Below, piece after piece: positions 38,007 through 46,284 of a stretch of 64,000 nt of DNA. Below the pieces are notes generated by a model. It was not told the origin of the DNA. It did not search any database and saw only the letters and a list, made by a program, of their open reading frames with translations. The DNA is from Novispirillum itersonii. GTDB taxonomy: Bacteria > Pseudomonadota > Alphaproteobacteria > Rhodospirillales > Rhodospirillaceae. The stretch's first letter is position 1. The number at the start of each line of letters is the position of its first letter. The translations under genes and the position numbers were made by a program. The stretch lies in the NCBI RefSeq assembly GCF_014205675.1, contig NZ_JACIIX010000009.1, positions 143,076 through 207,075 of the forward strand, given 5' to 3'.

Positions 38007-38819
38007 TCAGCGCCCGGTAAACACCGGCCTGCGTTTCTCAAGGAAGGCGGCAACCCCTTCCTGCTTATCAGCGGTGGCGAACAGCTGGCAGAAGCTGCGG
38101 CGTTCGGCGTGCAGGCCCTGTTCCAGACCGGTCTCGAACGACTTCAGCACCGCTTCCTTGGCCATCCGCACCGCCAGCGGCGGCTTTGCGGCGATCACGG
38201 CGGCAATCTCCAGCGCCCGGCTGACGGTCAGTTCCGGCTGGGTGAGTTCCGACACCAGCCCCTGCGCCAGCGCGGTGCGGGCATCAAGGAAGGTGCCGGT
38301 CAGGTTCAGCAGCATGGCGTTGGATTTGCCGATGGCGCGGGTCAGGCGCTGGGTGCCCCCGGCACCGGGGATGATGCCAAGGTTGACTTCCGGCTGGCCG
38401 AACTGTGCGGTCTCCCCGGCGATCAGGATATCGGCATGCATCGCCAGTTCGTTCCCCCCGCCGAGGGAAAAGCCGTTGATGGCGGCGATCAGCGGCTTGG
38501 GAAATTCGCGGATGGTTTTCCAGTGGCGCGGGCGTTCGTCGGTCAGGATCGAGGTGGCGGTGTGGGCCGCCAGTTCGCCGATATCGGCCCCGGCGGCAAA
38601 CACGCGGTCGCCGCCGGTCAGCACCACGGCGCGCACGCCGTCATCGTCGGTGGCCTGCGTCAAGGTGGCGGCCAGCTCGCGCAGGGTCTGGCTGCGCAGG
38701 GCGTTGCGGGCCTTGGGGCGGTTGAGGGTGATCAGCAGCACATGCGGCTGCGGCAGGCTGACGAGGATGTCTTCCCCGTCGGAATAGCCGCATCGGGCTT
38801 CCTGCGTAACGTCTGGCAT
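38007..38819 (-). CDS. paaF: 2,3-dehydroadipyl-CoA hydratase PaaF
   Basis: 270 residues, crotonase fold. The motifs are DRVFAAGADIGELAAH, AINGFSLGGGNELAMHADI with the oxyanion hole, and NLGIIPGAGGTQRLTRAIG with the second catalytic glutamate region. This enoyl-CoA hydratase pattern, together with position, supports PaaF. The second of two adjacent ATGs (38817-38819) is preferred because it gives proper spacing to the GGAGGA site. It is the first gene of the compact minus-strand paa set; upstream lie 510 bases of mostly repeat sequence. Confidence 0.92.
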   Translation of the reverse strand: MPDVTQEARCGYSDGEDILVSLPQPHVLLITLNRPKARNALRSQTLRELAATLTQATDDDGVRAVVLTGGDRVFAAGADIGELAAHTATSILTDERPRHWKTIREFPKPLIAAINGFSLGGGNELAMHADILIAGETAQFGQPEVNLGIIPGAGGTQRLTRAIGKSNAMLLNLTGTFLDARTALAQGLVSELTQPELTVSRALEIAAVIAAKPPLAVRMAKEAVLKSFETGLEQGLHAERRSFCQLFATADKQEGVAAFLEKRRPVFTGR

Positions 38820-39329
38820 CATGTCCTCCCATCTCGTCCGCCCGGCGTGGACGGTTTTCCGTCCATCAGAGCGTACCGGACCCACTTCTGGACAGAACCA
38901 CGCTTTTGGTGATGGCACCGATAGGCGGATAGTCTGGCGGGTTTCTCGGGTAATTGTGATACAAAATCAGTGGCACTGACGAACTATTTTGTAAACCTTT
39001 TTCCGGTGGCCGGAAACCACAAAGTTAAAAGGGTTCTAAGGGTAGCTTGGCAACCGGAGCGCAGCGACTGGGCCATTGAGGCCCCGCGCGACCATTCGCG
39101 CGTGAGGCAAGGGCGCGGATGCCCCCGCCCGCCGCCTGAGGGGCCAAACATACAAGGGACCCAAAAAACAAAACGGAGCGCAGCGACTGGCCCATTGAGG
39201 GCCCGTGCCCCCATGGGCACGTGAGGCAAGCGGGCGGACGCCCGCGCCCGCCGCCTGAGGGACCCAACAAAAAAGGCACGGCGGAGCCGTGCCGCCCGCC
39301 GCCTGAGGAACAAAACAACAAAGACCTCT
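38820..39329. other. Gene-free stretch upstream of paaF with family 1 repeats
   Basis: No gene is visible. The first 200 bases (38830-39030), including an AT-rich segment near 38955-39005, are where the paaF promoter would be expected. The rest is made of family 1 copies F and G and a partial copy. Confidence 0.65.
39066..39308 (-). repeat. Family 1 repeats, copies F and G and a partial copy
   Basis: Copy F is 39066-39144 and copy G 39185-39265. A partial unit (39275-39308) keeps only hairpin 3 (GGCACGGC-GGA-GCCGTGCC) and the tail. Copy G carries hairpin 2 as CGTGCCC-CCAT-GGGCACG, the same loop as copy A on a fully re-paired stem. The joiner is TGAGGCAAG instead of TAAGCCAAG, defining a subtype shared with copy H. 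The partial copy ends 21 bases from the stop codon of the next minus-strand gene. Confidence 0.85.
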
Positions 39330-40109
39330 TTAAACCGACGGAATCGGCGGCAGCGACAGCCCGAGGTCTTTCAACCGGACGGAGATATCGGCCAGCCAGC
39401 GGTTCAGCAGTTCCGGCCCGGAGGCGCGGCGCAGGCCGAAGCGGGCATACTGGCCGGAATGCTGGGATTCCGAACGGCCAAAGGTGGCGGTCACGCGCGG
39501 GAACCAGTAATCCACCGCCAATTGCGCCTTGGCGCCGCTGCGGGAGCGGTCAATCGCCTGCTTCAGGCCCTCGTGGCCCCATTCGGCATGCTGCTTTTCC
39601 CGCGCCACCACCGGCTTCAGGGCATCGGCCAGCGGCTGGTAGGAACAGCCGGTCAGTTCGGCAAGCTGCACGGCGGAGGCGGTGCCCATCAGCAGGTTCA
39701 GGGTCAGGGCATCCAGCCAGCCTTCCAGCGGGTAATGGAAGACGTTCAGCCGCTTGTCCGACCCCACGCGGCGGGTGCCGAGATCCAGCGCCCGGTCAAG
39801 GCGGCTGTACCAGCAGTGCGACCGCACATACAGGTCGGCGTTGACGTTAAACGGCTCCATCAGCGCCAGCACCTGATCGGCATGCTGATACTTCTCGCTG
39901 ACGATGCGGGCGGCGATGCCGCGTTCCTTCAGGCCCGGCGCGCTGTTGATGAAGGGCACGAAGCCCGCCGCGCCTGCCAGCTCGGAATCGACGAACACCG
40001 CCATCAGGCGCATCAGTTCGCCCCGGTAGCCCGGCGACAGGTCATCGCCCGCAGTAAAGGTGCCGCCTGCGGCGATGTGGTTGATGATGTCGGTATCGGT
40101 CTTGGCCAT
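39330..40109 (-). CDS. PaaA/PaaC-like ferritin-fold protein
   Basis: 259 residues from the ATG at 40107-40109 (MAKTDTDIIN). It resembles the phenylacetyl-CoA epoxidase subunit family: DSELAGAAGF, APGLKERGIAARIVSEKYQH and VAREKQHAEWG align with the helices that carry the di-iron ligands in PaaA. Compared from memory, the glutamate of the first ExxH motif is a lysine here (EKYQH), and the third-helix acidic ligand position appears to be glycine, whereas the second ExxH (EKQH) is intact. It may therefore be a partially or non-metallated member, as PaaC is. It diverges from a flavodoxin and paaN. Confidence 0.75.
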   Translation of the reverse strand: MAKTDTDIINHIAAGGTFTAGDDLSPGYRGELMRLMAVFVDSELAGAAGFVPFINSAPGLKERGIAARIVSEKYQHADQVLALMEPFNVNADLYVRSHCWYSRLDRALDLGTRRVGSDKRLNVFHYPLEGWLDALTLNLLMGTASAVQLAELTGCSYQPLADALKPVVAREKQHAEWGHEGLKQAIDRSRSGAKAQLAVDYWFPRVTATFGRSESQHSGQYARFGLRRASGPELLNRWLADISVRLKDLGLSLPPIPSV

Positions 40110-40459
40110 GATCACTGCCTCTCTGGGACGGTCTGGCCCGGCGGTGTCGCGCCGGGGATCGGTGGGGTGGGCCGCCTGCCGGGGCCTCGTTGTTGGTGTC
40201 TCTTCCCGGAATGGTAAAAACGTCCGGCGGGAAGAGATACAAAAATAGACACCTTTCTTTAAATTTGGTATCAGAAAAAACAACAGCAGGCGAGGGGGCG
40301 GGTCACACCGCAAAAGGCCGCCCCCCGGAATGCCGGAGGCCGCACGTCAGCCGCAGACCACCCGTCAGGCAGCAGGCCGCACGCCGGAACGGTTTCAGCT
40401 GAGTCTCAAAGACAGGCCCGGGCAAAGCGGGCCGGGAAGACAGAGGGGTACACGTCCTT
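40110..40459. other. Divergent promoter region of the PaaA/PaaC-like and flavodoxin genes
   Basis: No gene fits here. It contains an AT-rich core (40245-40285) suitable for two promoters and a long inverted repeat at 40199-40237. Confidence 0.55.
40199..40237. promoter_or_regulatory. Inverted repeat, candidate operator for the phenylacetate genes
   Basis: TCTCTTCCC (40199-40207) and GGGAAGAGA (40229-40237) are perfect inverted arms 21 bases apart, with additional partial pairing inside (GGA/TCC). Its placement between divergent genes suggests binding by a phenylacetate-responsive regulator (PaaR or PaaX type). No such regulator gene is in the window. Confidence 0.4.
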
Positions 40460-40915
40460 ATGAGCAACATTCTGATCCTTGTCGGCACCGAATCCGGCAA
40501 CGCCCAGATGGTCGGCGATACCCTGATGGATGAGTTCACCGCCCTCGGCCACGCGGCGGAGGTGTCTTCCGACGCCCAGACCGCCGCCGATCTGGGGCTG
40601 GACGGGCGCGACGTGGTGCTGATCATCACCTCCACCCACGGGCTGGGCGAACTGCCCGACAACATCATCCCGATCCATGATGATCTGGACGCCAGCCGCC
40701 CGGACCTGTCGGGCCTGCGCTACGGCGTTATCGCGCTGGGCGACCAGACCTATTCTGATACCTTCTGCAAGGCCGGGAAGATTATGGACGGCCTGTTTGC
40801 CGCCTGCGGCGCGCAGCGGGTCGGCGAGCGCCTTGAAATTGATGCCTGCACCCAGCCGCTGCCCGATGAAGAGGCGGTGACGTGGTCGAAGGAATGGCTG
40901 GCCCAGCTTGGGTAA
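40460..40915 (+). CDS. Flavodoxin (MioC-like)
   Basis: 151 residues. The FMN phosphate-binding loop is LVGTESGNAQMV at residues 8-19, and the isoalloxazine-binding loops are TSTHGLGELPDN and LGDQTYSDTFC. The MioC/short-flavodoxin form suggests a one-electron carrier for an oxygenase or other redox partner. It is transcribed with paaN (156 bases downstream) and divergently from the PaaA/PaaC-like protein, so a role in phenylacetate oxidation is suggested by position only. Confidence 0.88.
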   Translation: MSNILILVGTESGNAQMVGDTLMDEFTALGHAAEVSSDAQTAADLGLDGRDVVLIITSTHGLGELPDNIIPIHDDLDASRPDLSGLRYGVIALGDQTYSDTFCKAGKIMDGLFAACGAQRVGERLEIDACTQPLPDEEAVTWSKEWLAQLG

Positions 40916-41070
40916 GCCGCAGCAGTTTTGAATCAAAAAAGAATATACGGCAGTCTCAAAAACAACGCCAAAGGCGGGCACCCCCACCGGGCCGCCTTCT
41001 GAAAAAAGACAGATCGGGAAACGTTCCTGAAAAGACATCCGGGGCCAGCCGCCCCGCAAAGGAGAAGCAC

Positions 41071-42744
41071 ATGAGCCGCCTGAGCGATCTGGTCGCCAAA
41101 CATCAGGGTCTGCTGGACAAAGCCATTGAAGCCGCCGCCGCGCGCGGCTACTGGGCCGCCTACCCGGAAATGCCCTCCGGCAAGATTTATGGCGAAACCG
41201 CCAAGGATGACGGCGAGGCCGCCTTCAAGGCCGCGCTGAACCAGCCGTTCGCGCTGGATGTGCCGGGCGCTTCCGGCACCGTCGGGGCGGAACAGAGCCC
41301 GTTCGGCTTTGATCTCGGCATCACCTATCCCAAGGCCGATGTCTCCGCCGTTATCGCCGCCGCGCAGGCCGCCCTGCCGGGCTGGCGCAAGGCCACCCCG
41401 CTGGAACGCGCCGCCGTCTGCGCCGAAATCCTCGAACGGCTGAACAAAAAGTCTTACGAAATCGCCTTCGCGGTGATGCACACCACCGGGCAGGCCTTCA
41501 TGATGGCCTTTCAGGCCGGTGGCCCGCACGCGCAGGACCGTGGCCTTGAAGCCGTGGTCTACGCCCTGAAAGCCCAGACCGATGTGCCGGGCGGCGAGGT
41601 GGTGTGGGACAAGCCGCAGGGCAAGAACCCGCCGCTGGTGATGAAAAAGCGCTTCCACGTCGCCCCGCGTGGGGTGTCGGTGATGATCGGCTGCTCCACC
41701 TTCCCGACCTGGAACGGCTACCCCGGCCTGTTCGCCAGCCTCGCCACCGGCAACCCGGTGATCGTGAAGCCGCATCCGGGCGCGGTGCTGCCGCTGGCGA
41801 TCACCCTGAAAATCGCCCGCGAGGTGCTGGCCGAGGCCGGGTTTGATCCCAACCTGCTGATTCTCGCCGCCGACAGCGCCGACGCGCCGATCACCAAAGA
41901 CCTGTGCCAGCGCCCGGAGGTGAAGATCATCGACTTCACCGGCTCCTCCGCTTTCGGCACCTGGCTGGAAGACAATTGCCGTCAGGCGGTGGTCTATACC
42001 GAAAAGGCCGGGGTCAACTTCGTCATCATCGAGTCCACCAACGACTTCAAGGGCATGATCCGCAACATGTCCTTTACCCTGTCGCTGTACACCGGGCAGA
42101 TGTGCACCACCACCCAGAACATCTTCATCCCCAAGGGCGGCATCGACACCGAAGACGGCCACAAGTCCTTCGATGAGGTGGTGCAGGCACTGGCCACCGG
42201 CGTGGACAAGTTCCTCTCCGACCCGGCCCGCGCCGTGGAAGTGCTGGGCGCGGTGCAGAACCCCGCCACCGCCGCCCGCATCGCCGATGCCGCCAAGCTG
42301 GGCGAGGTGGTGCTGCCGTCGAAGACCCTCGACCACCCGTATCTGCCGGGTGCCCGCGTCCACACCCCGACCATCATCAAGCTGTCGAAAGCCGACGAAG
42401 CCGCCTACACACAGGAATGCTTCGGTCCGGTCAGCTTCGTGATCGCCGTCGATGACGCCGACGACGCCATCGCGCTGGCCCGCAAAACGGCGATGGAACA
42501 CGGGGCGATCACCGCCGGTCTCTATTCCGCCAAGGATGACGTGATCGAAAAGACTACCGAAGCCTGCCTTGACGCGCAGGTGGCGCTGTCGGTCAACCTG
42601 AACGGCGGCGTGTTCGTCAACCAGACCGCCGCCTTCTCCGACTTCCACGCCACCGGCGGCAACCCGTCGGCCAATGCGTCACTGGCCGATTACGCCTTCG
42701 TCGCCAACCGCTTCCGCTTCGTCGGGGTGCGCGTTCCGGCGTAA
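41071..42744 (+). CDS. paaN: Phenylacetic acid degradation protein PaaN (aldehyde dehydrogenase family)
   Basis: 557 residues from the ATG at 41071, six bases after AAGGAG. It resembles the PaaN group of aldehyde dehydrogenases. Substrate- and cofactor-binding blocks include GCSTFPTWNGYPGLFASLAT, DFTGSSAFGTWLEDNC and the catalytic cysteine in YTGQMCTTTQNIFIP near 345. Unlike E. coli PaaZ it has no C-terminal MaoC-type hydratase domain, so it would oxidise the semialdehyde formed after oxepin-CoA ring opening while a separate hydrolase opens the ring. A strong terminator follows. Confidence 0.9.
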   Translation: MSRLSDLVAKHQGLLDKAIEAAAARGYWAAYPEMPSGKIYGETAKDDGEAAFKAALNQPFALDVPGASGTVGAEQSPFGFDLGITYPKADVSAVIAAAQAALPGWRKATPLERAAVCAEILERLNKKSYEIAFAVMHTTGQAFMMAFQAGGPHAQDRGLEAVVYALKAQTDVPGGEVVWDKPQGKNPPLVMKKRFHVAPRGVSVMIGCSTFPTWNGYPGLFASLATGNPVIVKPHPGAVLPLAITLKIAREVLAEAGFDPNLLILAADSADAPITKDLCQRPEVKIIDFTGSSAFGTWLEDNCRQAVVYTEKAGVNFVIIESTNDFKGMIRNMSFTLSLYTGQMCTTTQNIFIPKGGIDTEDGHKSFDEVVQALATGVDKFLSDPARAVEVLGAVQNPATAARIADAAKLGEVVLPSKTLDHPYLPGARVHTPTIIKLSKADEAAYTQECFGPVSFVIAVDDADDAIALARKTAMEHGAITAGLYSAKDDVIEKTTEACLDAQVALSVNLNGGVFVNQTAAFSDFHATGGNPSANASLADYAFVANRFRFVGVRVPA

Positions 42745-42768
42745 CACGGGGCCTGTCGGAACACAAAG

Positions 42769-42808
42769 CCGGGCGCGGGGAGACGATCCCCGCGCCCGGT
42801 TTCTTTTT
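42769..42808 (+). terminator. Rho-independent terminator of paaN
   Basis: CCGGGCGCGGGGA and TCCCCGCGCCCGG form a 13-base perfect stem with loop GACGA, followed by TTTCTTTTT. Confidence 0.92.
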
Positions 42809-42826
42809 GGCGGGTGCTTTCAGAGG

Positions 42827-42876
42827 GCAGGGCGCTGCCCTGCAACCGGCAAAGGGCCATTGGCCCTTTGATCCCG
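42827..42876 (+). repeat. Family 2 double-hairpin repeat, copy 3
   Basis: GCAGGGC-GCT-GCCCTGC (42827-42843) is followed by AAAGGGCC-ATT-GGCCCTTT (42851-42869) and GATCCCGG. It has the same architecture as the copy at 6599, with different paired bases in the second stem. Confidence 0.75.
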
Positions 42877-43068
42877 GCTATTTGGTTGGGTGAATGGGAA
42901 GTATTTACAATTGAAGAGGGAAGATTTATCGTCATTACACCTTAAGGCCGGGCGTCTCCAGAAACAGAGAAAGGGTGGCTTCCAGAGATGTCCGGCTTTA
43001 AGAGAGATGGGGTCAAATAACGTCCATTATAATTTTTATTATAAAAATTATTCAATAGGAGTGGTCGT

Positions 43069-43596
43069 ATGAACGACATTCGCGAACGCTATCACGTTGC
43101 TAAATTAACACTGTTCAATGTTAGATTAATGTCTGAGATGCAGCGCAGTGACGATCCGGGAGTGCAGAAATTGATTTCTTCGGAAATCACGAAAAATAAA
43201 TTATCTCCTCCTGTATCTCTACTTCATCAAGGATCATTCGTTTCGGTTGCGTATGTTTGCTTAGTGTGGCTATGGGAATCTGTGAAAATAGAAAATAAAG
43301 AAAAGGAATTTTTGGATAAAATTCCAGAAAATGCTGAAATATTAAGATTAAAAATTCCTTCCAATGATAAAATAAATGGACCGCGTAAAGTCAGTGACTG
43401 GAAGGCTGTATTGAGGTTAGTTCGTAATGCACTGAGTCATGGTAAGGTTCAGATAGAAGATGATTTTTTCATATTTCATGATCAAGATAGAAATCGAGGT
43501 GAAAAATTACCAACATATATTAAATTGACTTGGGAGGAACTTGGAAAAATTTCAGAGATTTGCATATATTCATGTAAAGAAATGGTTACTTCCTGA
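43069..43596 (+). CDS. HEPN-like protein of unknown function, AT-rich gene
   Basis: 175 residues, not recognised as a specific family member. Near residue 125 it has VRNALSHGK followed by a strand-turn-strand (VQIEDDFFIFHD), the arrangement of small HEPN proteins (R-x4-H motif, here RNALSH), several of which are RNases in toxin-antitoxin or phage-defence loci. The rest is mostly helical with one hydrophobic stretch (SVAYVCLVWLWESV) that is probably a core helix. Codon use is markedly AT-rich, unlike all neighbours, which points to horizontal acquisition. The ATG at 43069 follows a TAGGAG site. No antitoxin-like partner is evident. Confidence 0.65.
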   Translation: MNDIRERYHVAKLTLFNVRLMSEMQRSDDPGVQKLISSEITKNKLSPPVSLLHQGSFVSVAYVCLVWLWESVKIENKEKEFLDKIPENAEILRLKIPSNDKINGPRKVSDWKAVLRLVRNALSHGKVQIEDDFFIFHDQDRNRGEKLPTYIKLTWEELGKISEICIYSCKEMVTS

Positions 43597-43614
43597 CGGT
43601 TGCACCTCAGGAGT

Positions 43615-43715
43615 GTTAGCAGTTAGCAGTTAGCAGTTAGCAGTTAGCAGTTAGCAGTTAGCAGTTAGCAGTTAGCAGTTAGCAGTTAGCAGTTAGCAGT
43701 TAGCAGTTAGCAGTT
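43615..43715. repeat. Heptamer tandem repeat, 14 copies of GTTAGCA
   Basis: A perfect seven-base unit is repeated 14 times without interruption (43615-43712), followed by GTT. It starts 18 bases after the HEPN-like gene's stop codon. No hairpin potential is seen. The length is likely variable by replication slippage. Confidence 0.97.
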
Positions 43716-43778
43716 GGTTTCGTGGTGCAGGAGGGGGTGTTCTGGCCCCCTCTTGCCCGACTTTTGGCTTGCCTGCGA

Positions 43779-44135
43779 TCAGAGTCGCGGCTTTGCCGAC
43801 GGCGCACGATCGGAATCGCCGGAGTTGGGTTCGCCCTTCGGTTCGATCAGCAGGACTTTCACCTCTTTCTCCGCCCGGGGGCGGTGGACCACGCCTTTGG
43901 GGACGATGAACAGGTCCCCGGCTTTGAGGGGCCGCGACGGTTCCCCTTCGATATCCATCACCATCTCGCCCTCAAGGACGAGGAAGAAGTCATCGGTGGT
44001 GTCGTGCTTGTGGAAGGGGTATTCGCCGACGAGCTTCACCACCATCACGTCGTTGTCGTTGTAGTCGGCAATCACATGCGGGTCCCAGTGGGTGGTGATG
44101 TGGCCCAGCTTTTCGGCGAGAGAGATGCTTTTCAT
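43779..44135 (-). CDS. Cupin-domain protein
   Basis: 118 residues from the ATG at 44133-44135 (MKSISLAEKLGHI); the much longer open frame upstream is not coding. A single small cupin barrel has motif 1 EYPFHKHDTTDDFFLVLEGE with two histidines and a glutamate as metal ligands, and motif 2 LKAGDLFIVPKGVVHRPRA with the third histidine. Single-cupin proteins of this size bind metals or sugars or act as isomerases; substrate is unknown. A short acidic and polar C-terminal tail follows. It lies just to the right of the heptamer array and is GC-rich like the chromosome. Confidence 0.85.
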   Translation of the reverse strand: MKSISLAEKLGHITTHWDPHVIADYNDNDVMVVKLVGEYPFHKHDTTDDFFLVLEGEMVMDIEGEPSRPLKAGDLFIVPKGVVHRPRAEKEVKVLLIEPKGEPNSGDSDRAPSAKPRL

Positions 44136-44240
44136 GATGCGGTGTCCTTTCTGTCCCGGCGTGTGCGGCAGACAGGACACCATGGCCGACCATGGGCGGT
44201 CTTGTACGTTTGTGCAGAGTGGGCACCACCCGGCCCAAAA

Positions 44241-44335
44241 CGGGATGCAAGGGCCAATGGCCCCAACCGGGCAAAGCCCGGCCAAACCGGGATGCAAGGG
44301 CCAATGGCCCTTGCCGGGTGCGGGCAGCGCCCGCG
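44241..44335 (-). repeat. Family 2 double-hairpin repeats, two inverted copies
   Basis: The first copy (44241-44284) has AAGGGCC-AAT-GGCCC and CCGGGC-AAA-GCCCGG. The second (44287-44335) has CAAGGGCC-AAT-GGCCCTTG and GCGGGC-AGC-GCCCGC. Both begin CGGGATGC and are the reverse complement of the layout at 42827. The second ends 28 bases from the stop codon of the SLC13 permease gene. Confidence 0.75.
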
Positions 44336-44362
44336 TCTTCCCATTCTCCCCCCCTCCAACAC

Positions 44363-46195
44363 TCAAAACGCCGGAAACAGCAGTGGCACCAGTGCGACGG
44401 TGACGGCCATGACGATCAGGGTGAAGGGCACGCCGATGCGGATAAAGTCGCCGAAGGTGTAGTTGCCCGGCCCGACCACCAGTGTGTTGACCGGGGAGGA
44501 CACCGGGGTCATGAAGGCGGCGGAGGCGGCCAGCGCCACTGTCATGGCGAAGGGCAGGGGCGATGCGCCGAGGGTCTGGGCGACGGCCAGCGCCACCGGG
44601 GCCATCAGCACGGCGGTGGCGGTGTTGGAGATGAACAGCCCCAGCACGGCGGTCACCGCAAACAGGCAGGCCAGCACGGTATGCAGGCTGGCCCCGCCGG
44701 TGGTGGCAATCAGGACGTCTGCGGCCAGCGTCACCCCGCCGGTACGCTGGAGGGCGATGGAGAACGGCAGCATGCCGACGATCAGGATCAGGCTTTGCCA
44801 GTGGATGGAGCGGTAGGCCGAGGACAGATCGACGCAGCGCAGCGCCCCCAGCAGCAGGCAGGCGATCAGGGCGGCCTGCACGTTGGGCACGGCGCCGCTG
44901 ACCATCAGGCCGACCATCACCGCCAGCGCGGCAAGGGCCTGCGGGGCGCGTCCGGCGGCGGGCACGGCGTCGTCCACCTCGGCGGGCAGGGTCAGCACGA
45001 TCAGGTCGCTGGGGTCGGCCTGAAGGCGGCGGATGGCTTTCCACGGGCCGATCAGCAGTAGGGTATCGCCGGTTTTCAGCGGGGTGTCGAGCAGGCGGCC
45101 GGGATGGGGGCTGTTGTTGCGGTGCAGGCCGATGACGGTCAGGTCGTAATCGCTGCGCACCTTGCCGGTCAGCACGGTTTTCCCGACCAGCCGGGAGGTC
45201 GGCGGCACCATCACCTCCACCATGCCGATTTCGTGGGTGCGGTCGGAGAAATAGGGCGCGGTCAGCGGCAGGCGGTCAAGCCGGTACAGCTCCGCCACAT
45301 GGTCCACATCCACCGTCGGCTGGCTGAGGTCGAGGTAGATCACATCCCCGGCTTCCAGCACCGTATGGGCCAGCGGCCGCACGAAGCGGTCGCCAAGGCG
45401 CGGGGTGGCGCGTTCGATCAGCACGATGTTGACGCCGGAGGCGGCGCGCAGGTTCAGGTCGCTCAGGCGCTGGCCGACCAGCGGCGACAGCGGGGCGACG
45501 CGCAGGCGGTATTCGCGCTCGTGCAGGCGGTACTTTTCCACCCAGTCGGCCAGACGCGGCCGGTGGCGCTTTGGCTTGGCCCCGCCGCGTACGGTCAGCC
45601 AGCGGCGGGCGACGGCCATATAGGCCACGCCGAGCAGAAGCACCGGCACCCCGACCGGCGTGAAGTCAAAAAAGCCGAAGCCGGGCAGGCCGTGGCGTTG
45701 CAGTTCGGCATGCACCACCAGATTGGGCGGGGTGGCGACCAGAGTCATCATGCCGCTGATCAGGGCGGCCATCGACAGCGGCATCATCAGCCGCCCGGCG
45801 GCCAGCCCGGCGGCGCGGGTGATGCGCAGCACCACCGGAATGAAGATGGCGACCACGCCGGTGGAACTCATCACCGAGCCAATTCCGGCGACGCTGACCA
45901 TCAGCAGGCCGAGCAGGCGGTTTTCATTCCGCCCGGCCTTCATCACCAGCCAGTCGCCCATACGCTGGGCCACCCCGGTGCGCACCAGCCCTTCGCCGAC
46001 CACGAACAGCGCGGCGATCAGGATCACGCTGGGGTCGCTGAACCCGGCCAGCGCTTCCTGCATGGTGATGACGCCGGACAGCGGCATTGCCACGATCAGC
46101 AGCAGCGCCACCACATCCATGCGGGGGCGGTTGATGGCAAACAGCAGCACCGCCGCCGCCAGAAACAGCAGAACGGTCAGCAGATCGGGGGACAT
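44363..46195 (-). CDS. SLC13-family permease with two RCK_C (TrkA-C) domains
   Basis: 610 residues from the ATG at 46193-46195. About a dozen hydrophobic helices are split by a soluble insert at roughly 205-395 that contains two TrkA-C-like regulatory domains (RVAPLSPLVGQRLSDLNLRA and VMVPPTSRLVGKTVLTG). The transporter half has VMSSTGVVAIFIPVVLRI and TLVATPPNLVV, with a related SNTATAVLMAPVALAVAQTL near the C-terminus, typical of the divalent anion/sodium symporter fold. Substrates in this group include sulfate and dicarboxylates; it cannot be refined here. Confidence 0.88.
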   Translation of the reverse strand: MSPDLLTVLLFLAAAVLLFAINRPRMDVVALLLIVAMPLSGVITMQEALAGFSDPSVILIAALFVVGEGLVRTGVAQRMGDWLVMKAGRNENRLLGLLMVSVAGIGSVMSSTGVVAIFIPVVLRITRAAGLAAGRLMMPLSMAALISGMMTLVATPPNLVVHAELQRHGLPGFGFFDFTPVGVPVLLLGVAYMAVARRWLTVRGGAKPKRHRPRLADWVEKYRLHEREYRLRVAPLSPLVGQRLSDLNLRAASGVNIVLIERATPRLGDRFVRPLAHTVLEAGDVIYLDLSQPTVDVDHVAELYRLDRLPLTAPYFSDRTHEIGMVEVMVPPTSRLVGKTVLTGKVRSDYDLTVIGLHRNNSPHPGRLLDTPLKTGDTLLLIGPWKAIRRLQADPSDLIVLTLPAEVDDAVPAAGRAPQALAALAVMVGLMVSGAVPNVQAALIACLLLGALRCVDLSSAYRSIHWQSLILIVGMLPFSIALQRTGGVTLAADVLIATTGGASLHTVLACLFAVTAVLGLFISNTATAVLMAPVALAVAQTLGASPLPFAMTVALAASAAFMTPVSSPVNTLVVGPGNYTFGDFIRIGVPFTLIVMAVTVALVPLLFPAF

Positions 46196-46284
46196 GGCAG
46201 GTCTCGCAGACAGGGCAGACAAAGCCGCCACGCTACCGGAGCCTTCCCCCTGCGGCTATCCGCATCAATACGGAGGGGGGGCGC

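Larger units (their letters stand above)
42745..43068. other. paaN to HEPN-like gene intergenic stretch
   Basis: After the paaN terminator and a family 2 repeat, composition changes sharply to AT-rich at about 42880, which marks the left edge of the foreign-looking segment. A run of A/T at 43030-43055 is a probable promoter for the HEPN-like gene. Confidence 0.55.

Noticed and set aside
43615..43715. Heptamer array as a CRISPR-like structure
   Set aside because: Units are seven bases, directly adjacent, with no spacers; it is a simple tandem repeat.
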